A stretch of 64,000 bases of DNA from Pantoea sp. WMus005 (GCF_013415305.1 NZ_JACBXU010000002.1:434001-498000); one strand, 5' to 3'; numbered from the stretch's first letter, positions 11,486 through 21,211 are shown. Numbers and translations: made by a program. Notes: generated from the sequence alone by a model not told the origin.

Positions 11486-11502
11486 AATTGGTATTACCAA
11501 TT
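11486..11502. promoter_or_regulatory. PdhR operator
   Basis: AATTGGTATTACCAATT is a perfect 17-bp palindrome and matches the known E. coli PdhR site (AATTGGTnnnACCAATT). It sits 34-50 bp before the pdhR ATG. PdhR bound here would repress the pdhR-aceEF-lpd operon, with release by pyruvate. Confidence 0.93.
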
Positions 11503-11535
11503 TACTCCGGACGCCTGGCTTAATAAGAAGGGATG

Positions 11536-12300
11536 ATGGCTTACAGTAAGATTCGCCAACCTAAGCTCTCCGATGCTATCGAGCAACAGCTCGAATCCCT
11601 GATTATGGAAGGGACGTTGCGTCCGGGAGAGAAGCTGCTGCCTGAGCGCGAACTCGCCAAACAATTCGATGTCTCACGTCCGTCTCTCCGCGAAGCGATC
11701 CAGCGCTTAGAAGCCAAAGGATTACTGCTGCGCCGACAGGGTGGCGGAACGTTCGTGCAGGAGAATCTCTGGCAAAGCTTAAGCGATCCACTCGTTGAGC
11801 TGCTCGCCGACCATCCGGAATCACAGTTTGATCTGCTGGAAACGCGTCATGCCTTAGAAGGCATTGCCGCCTATTACGCGGCACTGCGCGGCACAGAGGA
11901 AGACCTGCTGCGCATTCGCGACTGCCATCTGAATATCCAGCAGGCGCAGGACAGCGGCGATTTAGACGCCGAAGCGGACGCAGTGATGCAGTATCAGATC
12001 GCTGTCACAGAAGCGGCCCATAATGTTGTGCTTTTACATTTGCTACGCTCAATGGGCCCTATGCTGGAACAAAACGTTCGTCAGAATTTCGAATTGCTCT
12101 ACTCGCGCCGGGAAATGCTGGCAAAAGTGAGCGGTCACCGCGCCAGAATCTTTGAGGCGATTGTGGCCCGTGAGCCAGAAAAAGCGCGCGAGGCTTCACA
12201 CCGTCACCTGGCGTTCATAGAGGAAATCTTGCTGGACAGAAGTCGGGAGCAGAGCCGTCGAGAACGCTCCCTGCGTCGTTTACAGCAACGTAAGGAATAA
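11536..12300 (+). CDS. pdhR: Pyruvate-responsive GntR-family repressor PdhR
   Basis: This 254-residue FadR-subfamily GntR regulator carries an N-terminal winged helix-turn-helix (about residues 9-73, including [29 protein letters not shown]) and a C-terminal FCD ligand-binding domain. In E. coli it represses pdhR-aceEF-lpd and respiratory genes when pyruvate is low. Two adjacent ATGs occur at 11533 and 11536. I chose the second because it gives [10 protein letters not shown] and a better distance from AGAAGGG. It is the first gene of the pyruvate dehydrogenase operon and is preceded by its own operator. Confidence 0.96.
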   Translation: MAYSKIRQPKLSDAIEQQLESLIMEGTLRPGEKLLPERELAKQFDVSRPSLREAIQRLEAKGLLLRRQGGGTFVQENLWQSLSDPLVELLADHPESQFDLLETRHALEGIAAYYAALRGTEEDLLRIRDCHLNIQQAQDSGDLDAEADAVMQYQIAVTEAAHNVVLLHLLRSMGPMLEQNVRQNFELLYSRREMLAKVSGHRARIFEAIVAREPEKAREASHRHLAFIEEILLDRSREQSRRERSLRRLQQRKE

Positions 12301-12330
12301 TGTGCGACAAAGATCGTACTGACATCAGAC

Positions 12331-12360
12331 GAGCCTGCCTGCATCTGCTTTAACAGGCTC
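12331..12360 (+). other. Inverted repeat in the pdhR-aceE gap
   Basis: GAGCCTG and CAGGCTC are separated by 16 bases in the 101-bp spacer between pdhR and aceE. No T-run follows. It could form a leader hairpin that affects RNA processing or stability between regulator and enzyme genes; function unproven. Confidence 0.4.
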
Positions 12361-12401
12361 CCGATTATTCAACGTATTAGACACAGATAAGGAATACACC
12401 C

Positions 12402-15068
12402 ATGTCAGAACGTTTACACAATGACGTGGATCCGATTGAAACTCGTGACTGGCTACAGGCGATCGAATCGGTCATCCGTGAAGAAGGTGTTGAACGTGCA
12501 CAGTATCTGATTGATCAGGTACTGGGTGCAGCCCGCAAAGGCGGCGTAAAAGTGGCTGCAGGATCTTCTGCAATCAGCAACTACATCAACTCTATTGCCG
12601 TTGAAGATGAGCCCGACTATCCGGGCAACACCTCTCTTGAACGTCGTATCCGTTCCGCAATCCGCTGGAACGCCATCATGTCGGTGCTGCGCGCATCCAA
12701 GAAAGATCTGGAACTCGGTGGCCACATGTCCTCCTTCCAGTCTTCTGCGACGATTTATGAAGTGTGCTTCAACCACTTCTTCCGCGCGCGCAGTGAGAAG
12801 GATGGCGGCGATCTGGTCTATTTCCAGGGCCACATCTCTCCAGGCATCTATGCCCGTGCGTTCCTTGAAGGTCGCCTGACCGAAGATCAGATGAATAACT
12901 TCCGTCAGGAAGTGGCTGGCAAAGGCCTCTCTTCTTATCCGCACCCGAAATTAATGCCGGAATTCTGGCAGTTCCCGACCGTATCGATGGGTCTGGGTCC
13001 GCTGTCGGCGATCTATCAGGCGAAATTCCTGAAGTATCTGGAACACCGTGGCCTGAAAGACACTTCTGCTCAGACCGTTTACGCTTTCCTGGGTGACGGC
13101 GAGATGGATGAGCCAGAATCCAAAGGTGCGATCACCATCGCCACCCGTGAAAAACTGGATAACCTGGTCTTCATCATCAACTGCAACCTGCAGCGTCTGG
13201 ATGGACCGGTAACCGGTAATGGCAAGATCATCAACGAACTGGAAGGCATCTTTGCTGGTGCTGGATGGGAAGTGATCAAGGTCATCTGGGGCGGACGCTG
13301 GGATGAACTGCTGCGCAAAGATACCAGCGGCAAGCTGATTCAGCTGATGAACGAAACTGTCGATGGTGACTACCAGACCTTCAAATCCCGTGATGGTGCT
13401 TATGTGCGTGAGCACTTCTTTGGCAAATATCCGGAAACCGCTGCGCTGGTTAAAGATATGTCCGATGATGAAATCTGGGCATTGAACCGTGGCGGCCACG
13501 ATCCGAAGAAAATCTACGCGGCGCTGAAAAAAGCGCAGGACACCAAAGGTAAGCCAGTATTGATCCTGGCGCATACCATCAAAGGTTATGGTATGGGCGA
13601 CACCGCGGAAGGCAAAAACATTGCCCACCAGGTGAAGAAGATGAACATGGATGGCGTACGCTATATCCGTGATCGCTTCAACGTGCCGGTTGCTGATGAC
13701 AAGATTGAATCACTGCCATACGTGACCTTTGAAAAAGGCTCAGAAGAGCATGCTTATCTGCACGGTCAGCGTGAGAAGTTAGGCGGCTACCTGCCAACAC
13801 GTCAGCCGAAGTTCACTGAGAAGCTGGAAATGCCAGCACTCGAAGAGTTCAGTGCGCTGCTGGATGAGCAGAACAAAGAGATCTCTACCACCATCGCCTT
13901 TGTACGTGCCCTGAACGTGATGCTGAAGAACAAGTCGATCAAAGATCGTCTGGTTCCGATCCTCGCCGATGAAGCGCGTACCTTCGGTATGGAAGGTCTG
14001 TTCCGTCAGATTGGTATTTATAGCCCGAACGGTCAGCAGTACACCCCGCAGGACCGCGAGCAGGTTGCCTACTACAAAGAAGACGAGAAAGGCCAGATTC
14101 TGCAGGAAGGGATCAACGAGCTGGGCGCAGGTTCATCCTGGCTGGCTGCGGCGACCTCTTACAGTACGAACAACCTGCCGATGATTCCGTTCTACATCTA
14201 TTATTCGATGTTCGGCTTCCAGCGTATCGGCGATCTGATGTGGCTGGCGGGCGACCAACAGGCGCGCGGCTTCCTGGTCGGCGGCACCTCAGGCCGTACG
14301 ACCCTGAACGGCGAAGGTCTGCAGCATGAAGATGGTCACAGCCATATTCAGTCTCTGACTATCCCGAACTGTATCTCTTACGATCCTTCTTACGCCTATG
14401 AAGTGGCCGTCATCATGCATGATGGTCTGGTGCGTATGTATGGCGAAGCGCAGGAGAACGTTTACTACTACATCACCACGCTGAACGAAAACTACCATAT
14501 GCCAGCAATGCCGCAGGGCGTTGAAGAGGGTATCCGTAAGGGTATCTATAAGCTGGAAAAGGTAGACGGCAGCAAAGGTAAAGTGCAGCTGCTGGGCTCA
14601 GGTTCTATCCTGCGTCACGTTCGTGAAGCTGCGCAGATCCTGGCGAAAGATTACGGTATCGGCTCTGATGTCTACAGCGTGACCTCGTTCACCGAACTGG
14701 CGCGTGATGGCCAGGATTGTGAGCGCTGGAACATGCTGCATCCGACAGAAGAAGCGCGCGTACCTTACATCGCTCAGGTGATGAACGACGCACCGGCTGT
14801 TGCTTCAACCGACTACATGAAACTGTTTGCAGAGCAGGTTCGTAGCTATGTCCCGGCCAGCGATTATCGCGTACTGGGTACCGATGGCTTTGGTCGCTCT
14901 GACAGCCGTGAGAACCTGCGTCATCACTTTGAAGTTGATGCATCTTATGTGGTGGTTGCCGCGCTGGGTGAGCTGGCTAAACGCGGCGAGATCGAGAAGA
15001 AAGTGGTTGCAGACGCGATCACCAAATTCAGTATCGATGCCGATAAAGTTAACCCGCGTCTGGCTTAA
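12402..15068 (+). CDS. aceE: Pyruvate dehydrogenase E1 component
   Basis: This 888-residue homodimeric E1 enzyme decarboxylates pyruvate with thiamine diphosphate and passes the acetyl group to lipoyl-E2. The thiamine-diphosphate motif [10 protein letters not shown] is at 231-240. Length and sequence are close to E. coli AceE throughout, including [13 protein letters not shown] blocks (here [11 protein letters not shown]) in the C-terminal half. An AAGGAA ribosome site precedes the ATG. aceF follows after 14 bp. It is transcribed from the PdhR-controlled promoter and perhaps others. Confidence 0.98.
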   Translation: MSERLHNDVDPIETRDWLQAIESVIREEGVERAQYLIDQVLGAARKGGVKVAAGSSAISNYINSIAVEDEPDYPGNTSLERRIRSAIRWNAIMSVLRASKKDLELGGHMSSFQSSATIYEVCFNHFFRARSEKDGGDLVYFQGHISPGIYARAFLEGRLTEDQMNNFRQEVAGKGLSSYPHPKLMPEFWQFPTVSMGLGPLSAIYQAKFLKYLEHRGLKDTSAQTVYAFLGDGEMDEPESKGAITIATREKLDNLVFIINCNLQRLDGPVTGNGKIINELEGIFAGAGWEVIKVIWGGRWDELLRKDTSGKLIQLMNETVDGDYQTFKSRDGAYVREHFFGKYPETAALVKDMSDDEIWALNRGGHDPKKIYAALKKAQDTKGKPVLILAHTIKGYGMGDTAEGKNIAHQVKKMNMDGVRYIRDRFNVPVADDKIESLPYVTFEKGSEEHAYLHGQREKLGGYLPTRQPKFTEKLEMPALEEFSALLDEQNKEISTTIAFVRALNVMLKNKSIKDRLVPILADEARTFGMEGLFRQIGIYSPNGQQYTPQDREQVAYYKEDEKGQILQEGINELGAGSSWLAAATSYSTNNLPMIPFYIYYSMFGFQRIGDLMWLAGDQQARGFLVGGTSGRTTLNGEGLQHEDGHSHIQSLTIPNCISYDPSYAYEVAVIMHDGLVRMYGEAQENVYYYITTLNENYHMPAMPQGVEEGIRKGIYKLEKVDGSKGKVQLLGSGSILRHVREAAQILAKDYGIGSDVYSVTSFTELARDGQDCERWNMLHPTEEARVPYIAQVMNDAPAVASTDYMKLFAEQVRSYVPASDYRVLGTDGFGRSDSRENLRHHFEVDASYVVVAALGELAKRGEIEKKVVADAITKFSIDADKVNPRLA

Positions 15069-15082
15069 GAGGTAATAGAGTA

Positions 15083-16984
15083 ATGGCTATCGAAATTAAG
15101 GTTCCGGATATCGGGTCTGACGAAGTTGAAGTCACCGAGATTCTGGTGAAAGTTGGCGACAAGGTGGAAGCCGAGCAGTCGCTGATCACCGTGGAAGGCG
15201 ACAAAGCCTCAATGGAAGTGCCGTCGCCACAGGCTGGCGTTGTGAAAGAGATTAAAATCTCTACCGGTGACAAAGTTGAGACCGGCTCGCTGATCATGGT
15301 GTTTGATGCTGAAGGTGCTGCTGAAGCGGCACCTGCACCCGCCGAAGAGAAAAAAGCGGACGCGGCACCTGCGCCAGCGGCTGCTGCGGCCACTGCCAGC
15401 AAAGAAGTGGCTGTGCCGGATATCGGCGGTGACGAAGTTGAAGTCACTGAGATTCTGGTTAAGGTTGGCGACAAAGTCGAAGCCGAGCAGTCACTGATCG
15501 TGGTGGAAGGGGATAAAGCCTCAATGGAAGTCCCGGCACCGTTCGCGGGTGTGGTCAAAGAGATCACCATTGCGACCGGCGACAAAGTCAGCACCGGTTC
15601 AGCCATCATGGTCTTTGAAGCAGAAGGCGCAGCACCGGCCTCTGACGCGAAGCCAGAAGTGAAAGAAGAAGCGGCATCAGCACCTGCCGCGGCTGCGGGC
15701 GCAAAAGAAGTCAACGTCCCGGATATCGGTGGTGATGAAGTTGAAGTCACCGAAATCCTGGTCAAAGTGGGCGACAAAGTTGAAGCTGAGCAGTCACTGA
15801 TCGTGGTGGAAGGCGACAAAGCCTCAATGGAAGTCCCGGCACCGTTTGCGGGGACTGTCAAAGAGCTGAAAGTTACGACTGGCGATAAAGTCAGCACCGG
15901 CTCACTGATCATGGTGTTCGAAGTTGAAGGTGCTGCTCAGGCTGCCCCTGCGGCTGCGAAACAGGAAGCCGCACCGGCGCCTGCTGCCAAATCTGAAGCG
16001 AAAGCCGCGGCACCCGCCCCAGCTAAAGCGGAGAGCAAAGGTGAGTTCGCCGAGAATGATGCTTACGTTCACGCCACCCCGGTGATCCGTCGCCTGGCGC
16101 GCGAGTTCGGTGTGAACCTGGCGAAAGTCAAAGGCACCGGCCGTAAAGGTCGCATTCTGAAAGAAGACGTGCAGACTTACGTGAAAGAGGCCGTGAAACG
16201 CGCTGAAGCAGCACCTGCTGCAGCCAGCGGCGGCGGTCTGCCTGGCATGCTGCCATGGCCGAAAGTTGATTTCAGTAAGTTTGGGGAAATCGAAGAAGTC
16301 GAACTGGGTCGTATCCAGAAAATTTCGGGCGCGAACCTGAGCCGTAACTGGGTGATGATCCCGCACGTTACGCATTTCGACAAAACCGATATCACCGATC
16401 TGGAAGCTTTCCGTAAGCAGCAGAACGCTGAAGCAGAGAAACGTAAGCTGGATGTGAAGTACACCCCGGTGGTGTTCATCATGAAAGCGGTCGCGGCGGC
16501 GCTTGAGCAGATGCCACGCTTCAACAGCTCACTGTCTGAAGATGCGCAGAAACTGACGCTGAAAAAATATATCAACATCGGTGTGGCGGTTGATACGCCA
16601 AATGGTCTGGTTGTTCCGGTCTTCAAGGACGTGAACAAGAAAGGCATCACCGAGCTGTCGCGTGAACTGATGGCGATTTCGAAGAAAGCGCGTGACGGTA
16701 AGCTGACAGCAGGCGACATGCAGGGCGGATGTTTCACCATATCCAGCCTTGGCGGCCTGGGCACCACGCACTTCGCGCCAATCGTTAATGCGCCGGAAGT
16801 GGCTATTCTGGGTGTCTCTAAGTCGGCGATGGAGCCGGTGTGGAATGGAAAAGAGTTTACGCCGCGTCTGATGATGCCGATTTCTCTCTCCTTCGACCAC
16901 CGCGTAATCGACGGTGCTGATGGTGCGCGATTCATCACTATCATCGGCAATATGTTGTCTGACATTCGTCGTTTAGTTATGTAA
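15083..16984 (+). CDS. aceF: Pyruvate dehydrogenase E2 (dihydrolipoyl acetyltransferase)
   Basis: This 633-residue E2 core transfers acetyl groups to CoA. It has three lipoyl domains (about residues 1-80, 106-182 and 207-283), with the lipoylated lysines at 41, 145 and 246 in EGDKAS. Ala/Pro-rich linkers separate them. Next come an E1/E3-binding domain (about 329-368, [14 protein letters not shown]) and the catalytic domain to the C-terminus with His606 and Asp610 in [24 protein letters not shown] stretch precedes the ATG. The second and third lipoyl domains are nearly identical. Confidence 0.98.
   Translation: MAIEIKVPDIGSDEVEVTEILVKVGDKVEAEQSLITVEGDKASMEVPSPQAGVVKEIKISTGDKVETGSLIMVFDAEGAAEAAPAPAEEKKADAAPAPAAAAATASKEVAVPDIGGDEVEVTEILVKVGDKVEAEQSLIVVEGDKASMEVPAPFAGVVKEITIATGDKVSTGSAIMVFEAEGAAPASDAKPEVKEEAASAPAAAAGAKEVNVPDIGGDEVEVTEILVKVGDKVEAEQSLIVVEGDKASMEVPAPFAGTVKELKVTTGDKVSTGSLIMVFEVEGAAQAAPAAAKQEAAPAPAAKSEAKAAAPAPAKAESKGEFAENDAYVHATPVIRRLAREFGVNLAKVKGTGRKGRILKEDVQTYVKEAVKRAEAAPAAASGGGLPGMLPWPKVDFSKFGEIEEVELGRIQKISGANLSRNWVMIPHVTHFDKTDITDLEAFRKQQNAEAEKRKLDVKYTPVVFIMKAVAAALEQMPRFNSSLSEDAQKLTLKKYINIGVAVDTPNGLVVPVFKDVNKKGITELSRELMAISKKARDGKLTAGDMQGGCFTISSLGGLGTTHFAPIVNAPEVAILGVSKSAMEPVWNGKEFTPRLMMPISLSFDHRVIDGADGARFITIIGNMLSDIRRLVM
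15398..15931 (+). repeat. Tandem lipoyl-domain repeat in aceF (303-bp period)
   Basis: The DNA for lipoyl domains 2 and 3 is highly similar, including shared stretches such as CTGATCGTGGTGGAAGG and CAATGGAAGTCCCGGCACCG. Equivalent lysine codons are 303 bp apart. Domain 1 (15083-15322) is a more diverged copy. This is a normal E2 architecture and a natural site for recombination that changes domain number. Confidence 0.85.
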
Positions 16985-16992
16985 ATGTAAAG

Positions 16993-17014
16993 AAGGCCGG
17001 CGTATGCCGGCCTT
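16993..17014 (+). terminator. Hairpin after aceF
   Basis: AAGGCCGGC, GTAT, GCCGGCCTT is a perfect 9-bp stem with a 4-base loop just past the aceF stop. It is followed by TCCTGC rather than a T-run, so it may attenuate or protect aceF RNA rather than stop all read-through into lpd. Confidence 0.55.
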
Positions 17015-17144
17015 CCTGCAACGATTCGTCGCGCCGCTGTTGGCAGTTTGTTAACAATTCTGTAAACTCTTGCGGTGAAAGTCCCGGTGGAACAAGGGCA
17101 TTATAAGAAAGTCTGACCCGCCGGATATCAATTAAGAGGTCATG

Positions 17145-18569
17145 ATGAGTACAGAGATTAAAACCCAGGTCGTGGTACTTGGGGCAGGTCCTGCAGGTTA
17201 CTCTGCAGCCTTCCGTTGTGCGGATTTAGGTCTGGAAACCGTACTGGTAGAGCGTTACAGCACCCTCGGTGGTGTGTGTCTGAACGTCGGTTGTATCCCA
17301 TCTAAAGCGCTGCTGCACGTTGCTAAAGTGATTGAAGAGGCGAAAGCCCTTGAAGAGCACGGCATTGTGTTTGGCCAGCCATCTACTGATATCAACAAGA
17401 TTCGCAGCTGGAAAGAGAAGGTTATCAACCAGTTGACTGGCGGCCTGTCAGGTATGGCAAAAGGTCGTAAAGTCACCGTGGTTAATGGCCTCGGCAAATT
17501 CACCGGTGCTAACACCCTGGTGGTTGAAGGAGAAGGCGGCGCGACCACCATCAACTTCGATAACGCCATCATCGCTGCGGGTTCACGTCCAATCGAGCTG
17601 CCATTCATTCCACATGAAGATCCACGTGTCTGGGATTCTACCGATGCGCTGGAACTGAAAGAAGTGCCGAAGCGTCTGCTGGTTATGGGCGGCGGCATCA
17701 TCGGTCTGGAAATGGCGACGGTTTATCATGCGCTGGGTTCAGAGATCGATGTGGTTGAGATGTTCGACCAGGTTATCCCGGCTGCAGATAAAGACGTGGT
17801 GAAAGTCTTTACTAAGAAAATCAGCAAGAAATTTAACCTGATGCTGGAAACCAAAGTGACCGCCGTTGAAGCAAAAGACGATGGCATTTACGTTTCAATG
17901 GAAGGCAAAAAAGCACCAGGCGAAGCGCAGCGTTATGACGCGGTGCTGGTAGCTATCGGTCGTGTGCCAAACGGTAAAGGTCTGGATGCCGGTAAAGCGG
18001 GCGTGGAAGTGGACGATCGCGGCTTCATCCGCGTCGACAAGCAGATGCGCACCAACGTGCCACACATCTATGCTATCGGCGACATCGTTGGTCAGCCAAT
18101 GCTGGCGCATAAAGGTGTGCATGAAGGCCACGTTGCGGCAGAAGTGATCTCCGGTCTGAAGCACTACTTCGATCCGAAAGTGATCCCTTCAATTGCCTAT
18201 ACTGAGCCAGAAGTTGCCTGGGTCGGTCTGACCGAGAAAGAAGCGAAAGAGAAAGGCATCAGCTACGAAACATCCACCTTCCCGTGGGCTGCTTCTGGCC
18301 GTGCTATCGCTTCTGATTGTGCAGACGGCATGACCAAACTAATTTTCGATAAAGAGACGCACCGTATTATTGGTGGCGCGATTGTCGGCACGAACGGCGG
18401 CGAGCTGTTAGGCGAAATCGGTCTGGCGATTGAGATGGGTTGTGATGCGGAAGATATCGCGCTCACCATCCATGCTCACCCGACCCTGCATGAGTCAGTT
18501 GGTCTGGCTGCAGAAATCTTCGAAGGTAGCATCACCGATCTGCCTAACGCGAAAGCGAAGAAGAAATAA
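17145..18569 (+). CDS. lpd: Dihydrolipoamide dehydrogenase (E3)
   Basis: This 474-residue flavoprotein reoxidises dihydrolipoyl groups of the pyruvate and 2-oxoglutarate dehydrogenases and the glycine cleavage system. The FAD motif GAGPAGYSAA is at 13-22, the redox disulfide is Cys45-Cys50 (GGVCLNVGC), a second dinucleotide-binding site is GGGIIGLE, and the catalytic His-Glu pair lies in HAHPTLHE near the C-terminus. ATGs occur at 17142 and 17145; the second gives MSTEIKTQVV and better spacing to AGAGGT. The 157-bp gap from aceF leaves room for its own promoter, as in E. coli. Confidence 0.97.
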   Translation: MSTEIKTQVVVLGAGPAGYSAAFRCADLGLETVLVERYSTLGGVCLNVGCIPSKALLHVAKVIEEAKALEEHGIVFGQPSTDINKIRSWKEKVINQLTGGLSGMAKGRKVTVVNGLGKFTGANTLVVEGEGGATTINFDNAIIAAGSRPIELPFIPHEDPRVWDSTDALELKEVPKRLLVMGGGIIGLEMATVYHALGSEIDVVEMFDQVIPAADKDVVKVFTKKISKKFNLMLETKVTAVEAKDDGIYVSMEGKKAPGEAQRYDAVLVAIGRVPNGKGLDAGKAGVEVDDRGFIRVDKQMRTNVPHIYAIGDIVGQPMLAHKGVHEGHVAAEVISGLKHYFDPKVIPSIAYTEPEVAWVGLTEKEAKEKGISYETSTFPWAASGRAIASDCADGMTKLIFDKETHRIIGGAIVGTNGGELLGEIGLAIEMGCDAEDIALTIHAHPTLHESVGLAAEIFEGSITDLPNAKAKKK

Positions 18570-18590
18570 GTTTCTGCCGCTGTTAAAAAG

Positions 18591-18618
18591 AAAGCTCCCA
18601 TTATGGGGGCTTTTTTTT
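18591..18618 (+). terminator. Rho-independent terminator of the pdhR-aceEF-lpd operon
   Basis: AAAGCTCCC, ATTAT, GGGGGCTT followed by a run of eight T's, 22 bp after the lpd stop. Confidence 0.9.
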
Positions 18619-18713
18619 CGGCTGGATTCTGGTGCCGGGATTCGGTGTGAGGTGGGGAAAAATCAGAGCGTTAGATTCAGCAGGGTTTTTGGGTGCCAGT
18701 AAGTATTTAATAA

Positions 18714-19673
18714 TCAGAACGATAAATTAGAGTGTTCCCCGCGTGAGAGGGCATAAACCACGCTGTTTTGTTGCTTATCCGCGCGCCTCCCAGGACGCCA
18801 CCGTTCAATAAACATCTGCGCCAGTGCGGCAATGGCGCTATTGCCGGGCAGTCTCTCTTCATTTATATGCATCACCAGCGAGCTACTGCGTCGGCGGCCC
18901 TGTAGCAGTGGCAGGGGACGGAGCTCACCGCTCTCTAAGAGCGCAGCGATATTCTGTTCCGGCAGCCAGCCATACCCTAACTGATGCTGCACCGCTTCAA
19001 TGGCGGCTGACAGCGTCGTGAATGACCAGTTCTCTGCCTGATCGCCATTGACCTCTGACTGCTGCTGTTGCTGACGATCCAGAATGGTAATGCAGGGCCA
19101 GCGTGCCAGCGTAGCAGCATTAAGCGGGGCGGATTCGCGGTGCAGCGGATGGTCGCGATGGGCGACGGCGACGAAATCGACACTCATCAGGCTTTCGCCT
19201 GCTAATGGAGTGTCACCGTATTGCGCCACCAGCCAGAGATCGGCCTGATGTTCCGCCAGTCTGTCAGGCGTTTCGCTTCGCACGATTTCGCTAAACCAGA
19301 TACGCACATGCGGATAGCGTTGCTGAAAGGTCTGAAGCACATCAAACAGCAAGGGTTTAGGCAGCGTCGCATCGACCATCAGATCGATGCGCGACCGCTC
19401 GCCGCGTTGCAGTGCATTGGCCTGCGCCTCAAGCGCGCCGAATCCCTCCAGCAGCGGACGCACCTGCGCGAGTAACTGATGTCCCTCTGCGCTCAGGACA
19501 GCGCGGCGGCCCTCCTGCTGTAAGAGTGTCAAACCCAGTCGCTGTTGTAACAGGCCCAGCTGATAACTCAGTGAGGACTGGCTGCGATTGTTCTTCTCCG
19601 CTGCCAGCGCAAAACTCCCTTCATTCACGACTGCATCCAGCAGATACCACTGTTCGAGGGTTGTCTTATACAT
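18714..19673 (-). CDS. LysR-family regulator, divergent from phenolic acid decarboxylase
   Basis: This 319-residue LysR-type protein has an N-terminal winged helix-turn-helix (about residues 5-63, with GSFALAAEKNNRSQSSLSYQLGLLQQRLG) and a substrate-binding domain from about residue 90. It is transcribed away from the decarboxylase gene across a 105-bp gap, the usual arrangement for a LysR activator and its target. The likely effector is a hydroxycinnamic acid, inferred from context. It has no counterpart in the E. coli lpd-acnB interval. I do not assign a symbol. Confidence 0.85.
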   Translation of the reverse strand: MYKTTLEQWYLLDAVVNEGSFALAAEKNNRSQSSLSYQLGLLQQRLGLTLLQQEGRRAVLSAEGHQLLAQVRPLLEGFGALEAQANALQRGERSRIDLMVDATLPKPLLFDVLQTFQQRYPHVRIWFSEIVRSETPDRLAEHQADLWLVAQYGDTPLAGESLMSVDFVAVAHRDHPLHRESAPLNAATLARWPCITILDRQQQQQSEVNGDQAENWSFTTLSAAIEAVQHQLGYGWLPEQNIAALLESGELRPLPLLQGRRRSSSLVMHINEERLPGNSAIAALAQMFIERWRPGRRADKQQNSVVYALSRGEHSNLSF

Positions 19674-19679
19674 GATGAC

Positions 19680-19694
19680 TCATTTAAAAAATGA
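19680..19694. promoter_or_regulatory. Possible operator in the LysR/padC divergent region
   Basis: TCATTT-AAA-AAATGA is a 15-bp dyad just upstream of the LysR start. ATGAAT (19690-19695) and ATTCAT further right form a wider second dyad. Either could be part of a LysR binding site; this is motif plus context only. Confidence 0.4.
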
Positions 19695-19778
19695 ATTATT
19701 TAGCGTTAAAAATAGCGTTATTCATCGCTTTTGTAACGCGCAATAATCACCTCAAGGAAAACACATGAGGAATTAACC

Positions 19779-20288
19779 ATGAGCACTTTTGATAAACATG
19801 ACCTGTCAGGCATCGTCGGTAAACATCTGGTTTACACCTATGACAACGGCTGGAACTACGAGCTCTACATTAAAAATGCCAGCACCATCGACTACCGTAT
19901 TCACAGTGGCATGGTGGGTAATCGCTGGGTTAAAAATCAGCACGTCTATGTGGTTCGTCTGGCGCATGATGTCTATAAAGTATCCTGGACCGAACCTACA
20001 GGTACCGATGTCAGTCTGGCAGTCAATCTGGCTGATAAAATCTTCCACGGCACCATCTTCTTCCCTCGCTGGGTAATGAACAACCCGGAAAAAACCGTCT
20101 GCTTCCAGAATGATCATCTGGACGAGATGGCAAGCTACCGTGAAGCAGGCCCGGCTTATCCAACCGAAGTGATTGATGAGTTCGCGACGCTAACTGTGAT
20201 TCGTGATGTGGGTGAAAATAACGAAAGCGTGATTGATTGTCCGCCGAACGAACTGCCAGCCGATTTCCCCGCTAACCTGAAAAATTAA
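19779..20288 (+). CDS. padC: Phenolic acid decarboxylase
   Basis: This 169-residue cofactor-free decarboxylase of the PadC family converts p-coumaric, ferulic and caffeic acids to 4-vinyl phenols, detoxifying plant phenolic acids in the cytoplasm. The catalytic residues of the B. subtilis enzyme (Tyr11, Tyr13, Arg41, Glu64) correspond to Tyr19, Tyr21, Arg49 and Glu72 here, in YTYDNGW, GMVGNRW and WTEPTG. The N-terminus is about 8 residues longer than the Bacillus protein. It is divergent from a LysR gene and is absent from this locus in E. coli. Confidence 0.93.
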   Translation: MSTFDKHDLSGIVGKHLVYTYDNGWNYELYIKNASTIDYRIHSGMVGNRWVKNQHVYVVRLAHDVYKVSWTEPTGTDVSLAVNLADKIFHGTIFFPRWVMNNPEKTVCFQNDHLDEMASYREAGPAYPTEVIDEFATLTVIRDVGENNESVIDCPPNELPADFPANLKN

Positions 20289-20295
20289 CAAAAAA

Positions 20296-20324
20296 TCAGA
20301 AGAGGTCATGACGACCTCTTCTGA
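20296..20324 (-). terminator. Perfect 12-bp hairpin after padC, T-run on the minus strand
   Basis: TCAGAAGAGGTC, ATGAC, GACCTCTTCTGA form an uninterrupted 12-bp stem 7 bp after the padC stop. The A-run lies on the left side, so read leftward the stem is followed by TTTTTTGTT. It would terminate best for minus-strand transcription, though it can also cap padC mRNA. Confidence 0.7.
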
Positions 20325-20375
20325 ATAGCAATCTCTGTCTTGTTGCTTCTGACGTGTAACGTGCGAGGACGAAAA

Positions 20376-20925
20376 ATGGATTTATCGACGAAGGTTTTTA
20401 TCAGTAGTGACCAGCACGACGTTTTCGATTACTGAACTGGAAGAGGACACGATCTGGCTGGAAGGGCAGGCGATTAAAATTCTGAGCGATCTCAGCGGCG
20501 ATTGCATCCGGGTGACTCCGCTCTGGATCCCCTCGACGAAAACGCTGATCGTCTCCGATGTAGTCTTCGCTGACGTACACGTCTGGATTGCCGATATGCG
20601 CACGCCGGAGCGCATGGAGAAATGGATGGAAAGCCTGGACAGGCTGGAAGCGCTGGCGCCAAAAGTGCTCATCCCTGGCCACTCACGAACCACGCCCACG
20701 CTTAGCCCGTCGGCGATTGGCTTTACCCGCACCTACATCAAAGACTTCATCAGGGCGCTGCATAAGGTCAACAACAGTGAAGCGCTGGTGCAGGAGATGG
20801 AGCGAATCTATCCCAACCTGCCGGTGAAAATCTGTCTCGACTACAGTGCGCGAATTCTGAAAGATCACTATGTCTGGCCGGGGGACTGGCCGGTATCACT
20901 ACGGGAAATGAAAACGACGCTGTAA
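20376..20925 (+). pseudogene. Metallo-beta-lactamase-fold hydrolase, internally deleted
   Basis: A good ribosome site (CGAGGAC) and ATG at 20376 begin MDLSTKVFISSDQHD, which resembles the N-terminus of MBL-fold hydrolases, but this frame stops after 19 codons (TGA at 20433-20435). A different frame (from about 20407 to 20925) encodes the C-terminal half only: VTPLWIPSTKTLIVSDVVFADVHVW, then VLIPGHS, then the C-terminal helices. The zinc-binding HxHxDH region that should lie between them is missing. The simplest reading is an out-of-frame deletion of roughly 80-100 codons. The remaining frame has only a GTG start with no ribosome site and cannot be an active hydrolase. Confidence 0.78.
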
Positions 20926-20944
20926 TCCTCTGACGCGTGACGAT

Positions 20945-20976
20945 CACCAGGCTGATATCCGACCTGGTGTTGTTTT
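20945..20976 (+). terminator. Hairpin with T-rich tail after the MBL pseudogene
   Basis: CACCAGG, 11 bases, CCTGGTG, followed by TTGTTTT. A plausible terminator separating the pseudogene from acnB. Confidence 0.55.
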
Positions 20977-21211
20977 CCTCCTGAATCCCCCTCAGCTGTA
21001 CGCCAGACACCTGCCGTTTCTATTCCTGCCAGTTATCTATTTCACTGAATCATTTCGTTAAAATCGCGGTTAAGCTGACGCCATCATGCTTCTGTCTGAG
21101 TGGAATGCGGTAAGCTGCTGAGAGACCTGATCAGCTGACCTGACTGGCTGATGCGGGAGCCTGAGCGGGCAGAATAGCCGTAGTGGATTATGTTGTATTT
21201 TTGTAAACAGA

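Larger units (their letters stand above)
11021..11535. other. 515-bp divergent aroP/pdhR control region
   Basis: No convincing gene lies here; the only open frame of note (68 codons, complement 11079-11285) has neither a good ribosome site nor family resemblance. The region holds the TyrR-like box near aroP and the PdhR operator near pdhR. Between them is AT-rich DNA (about 11335-11395) and a segment I cannot assign. Confidence 0.7.

Noticed and set aside
15049-15912. Ser/Thr-rich 287-codon open frame antisense to aceF
   Set aside because: It is a shadow of the repeated Ala/Glu/Lys-rich lipoyl coding sequence, with no ribosome site and a repetitive product.
20407-20925. Treating the MBL C-terminal fragment as a functional gene
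   Set aside because: The metal-binding motif is missing and the ATG remnant upstream is in another frame, so pseudogene is the better call.
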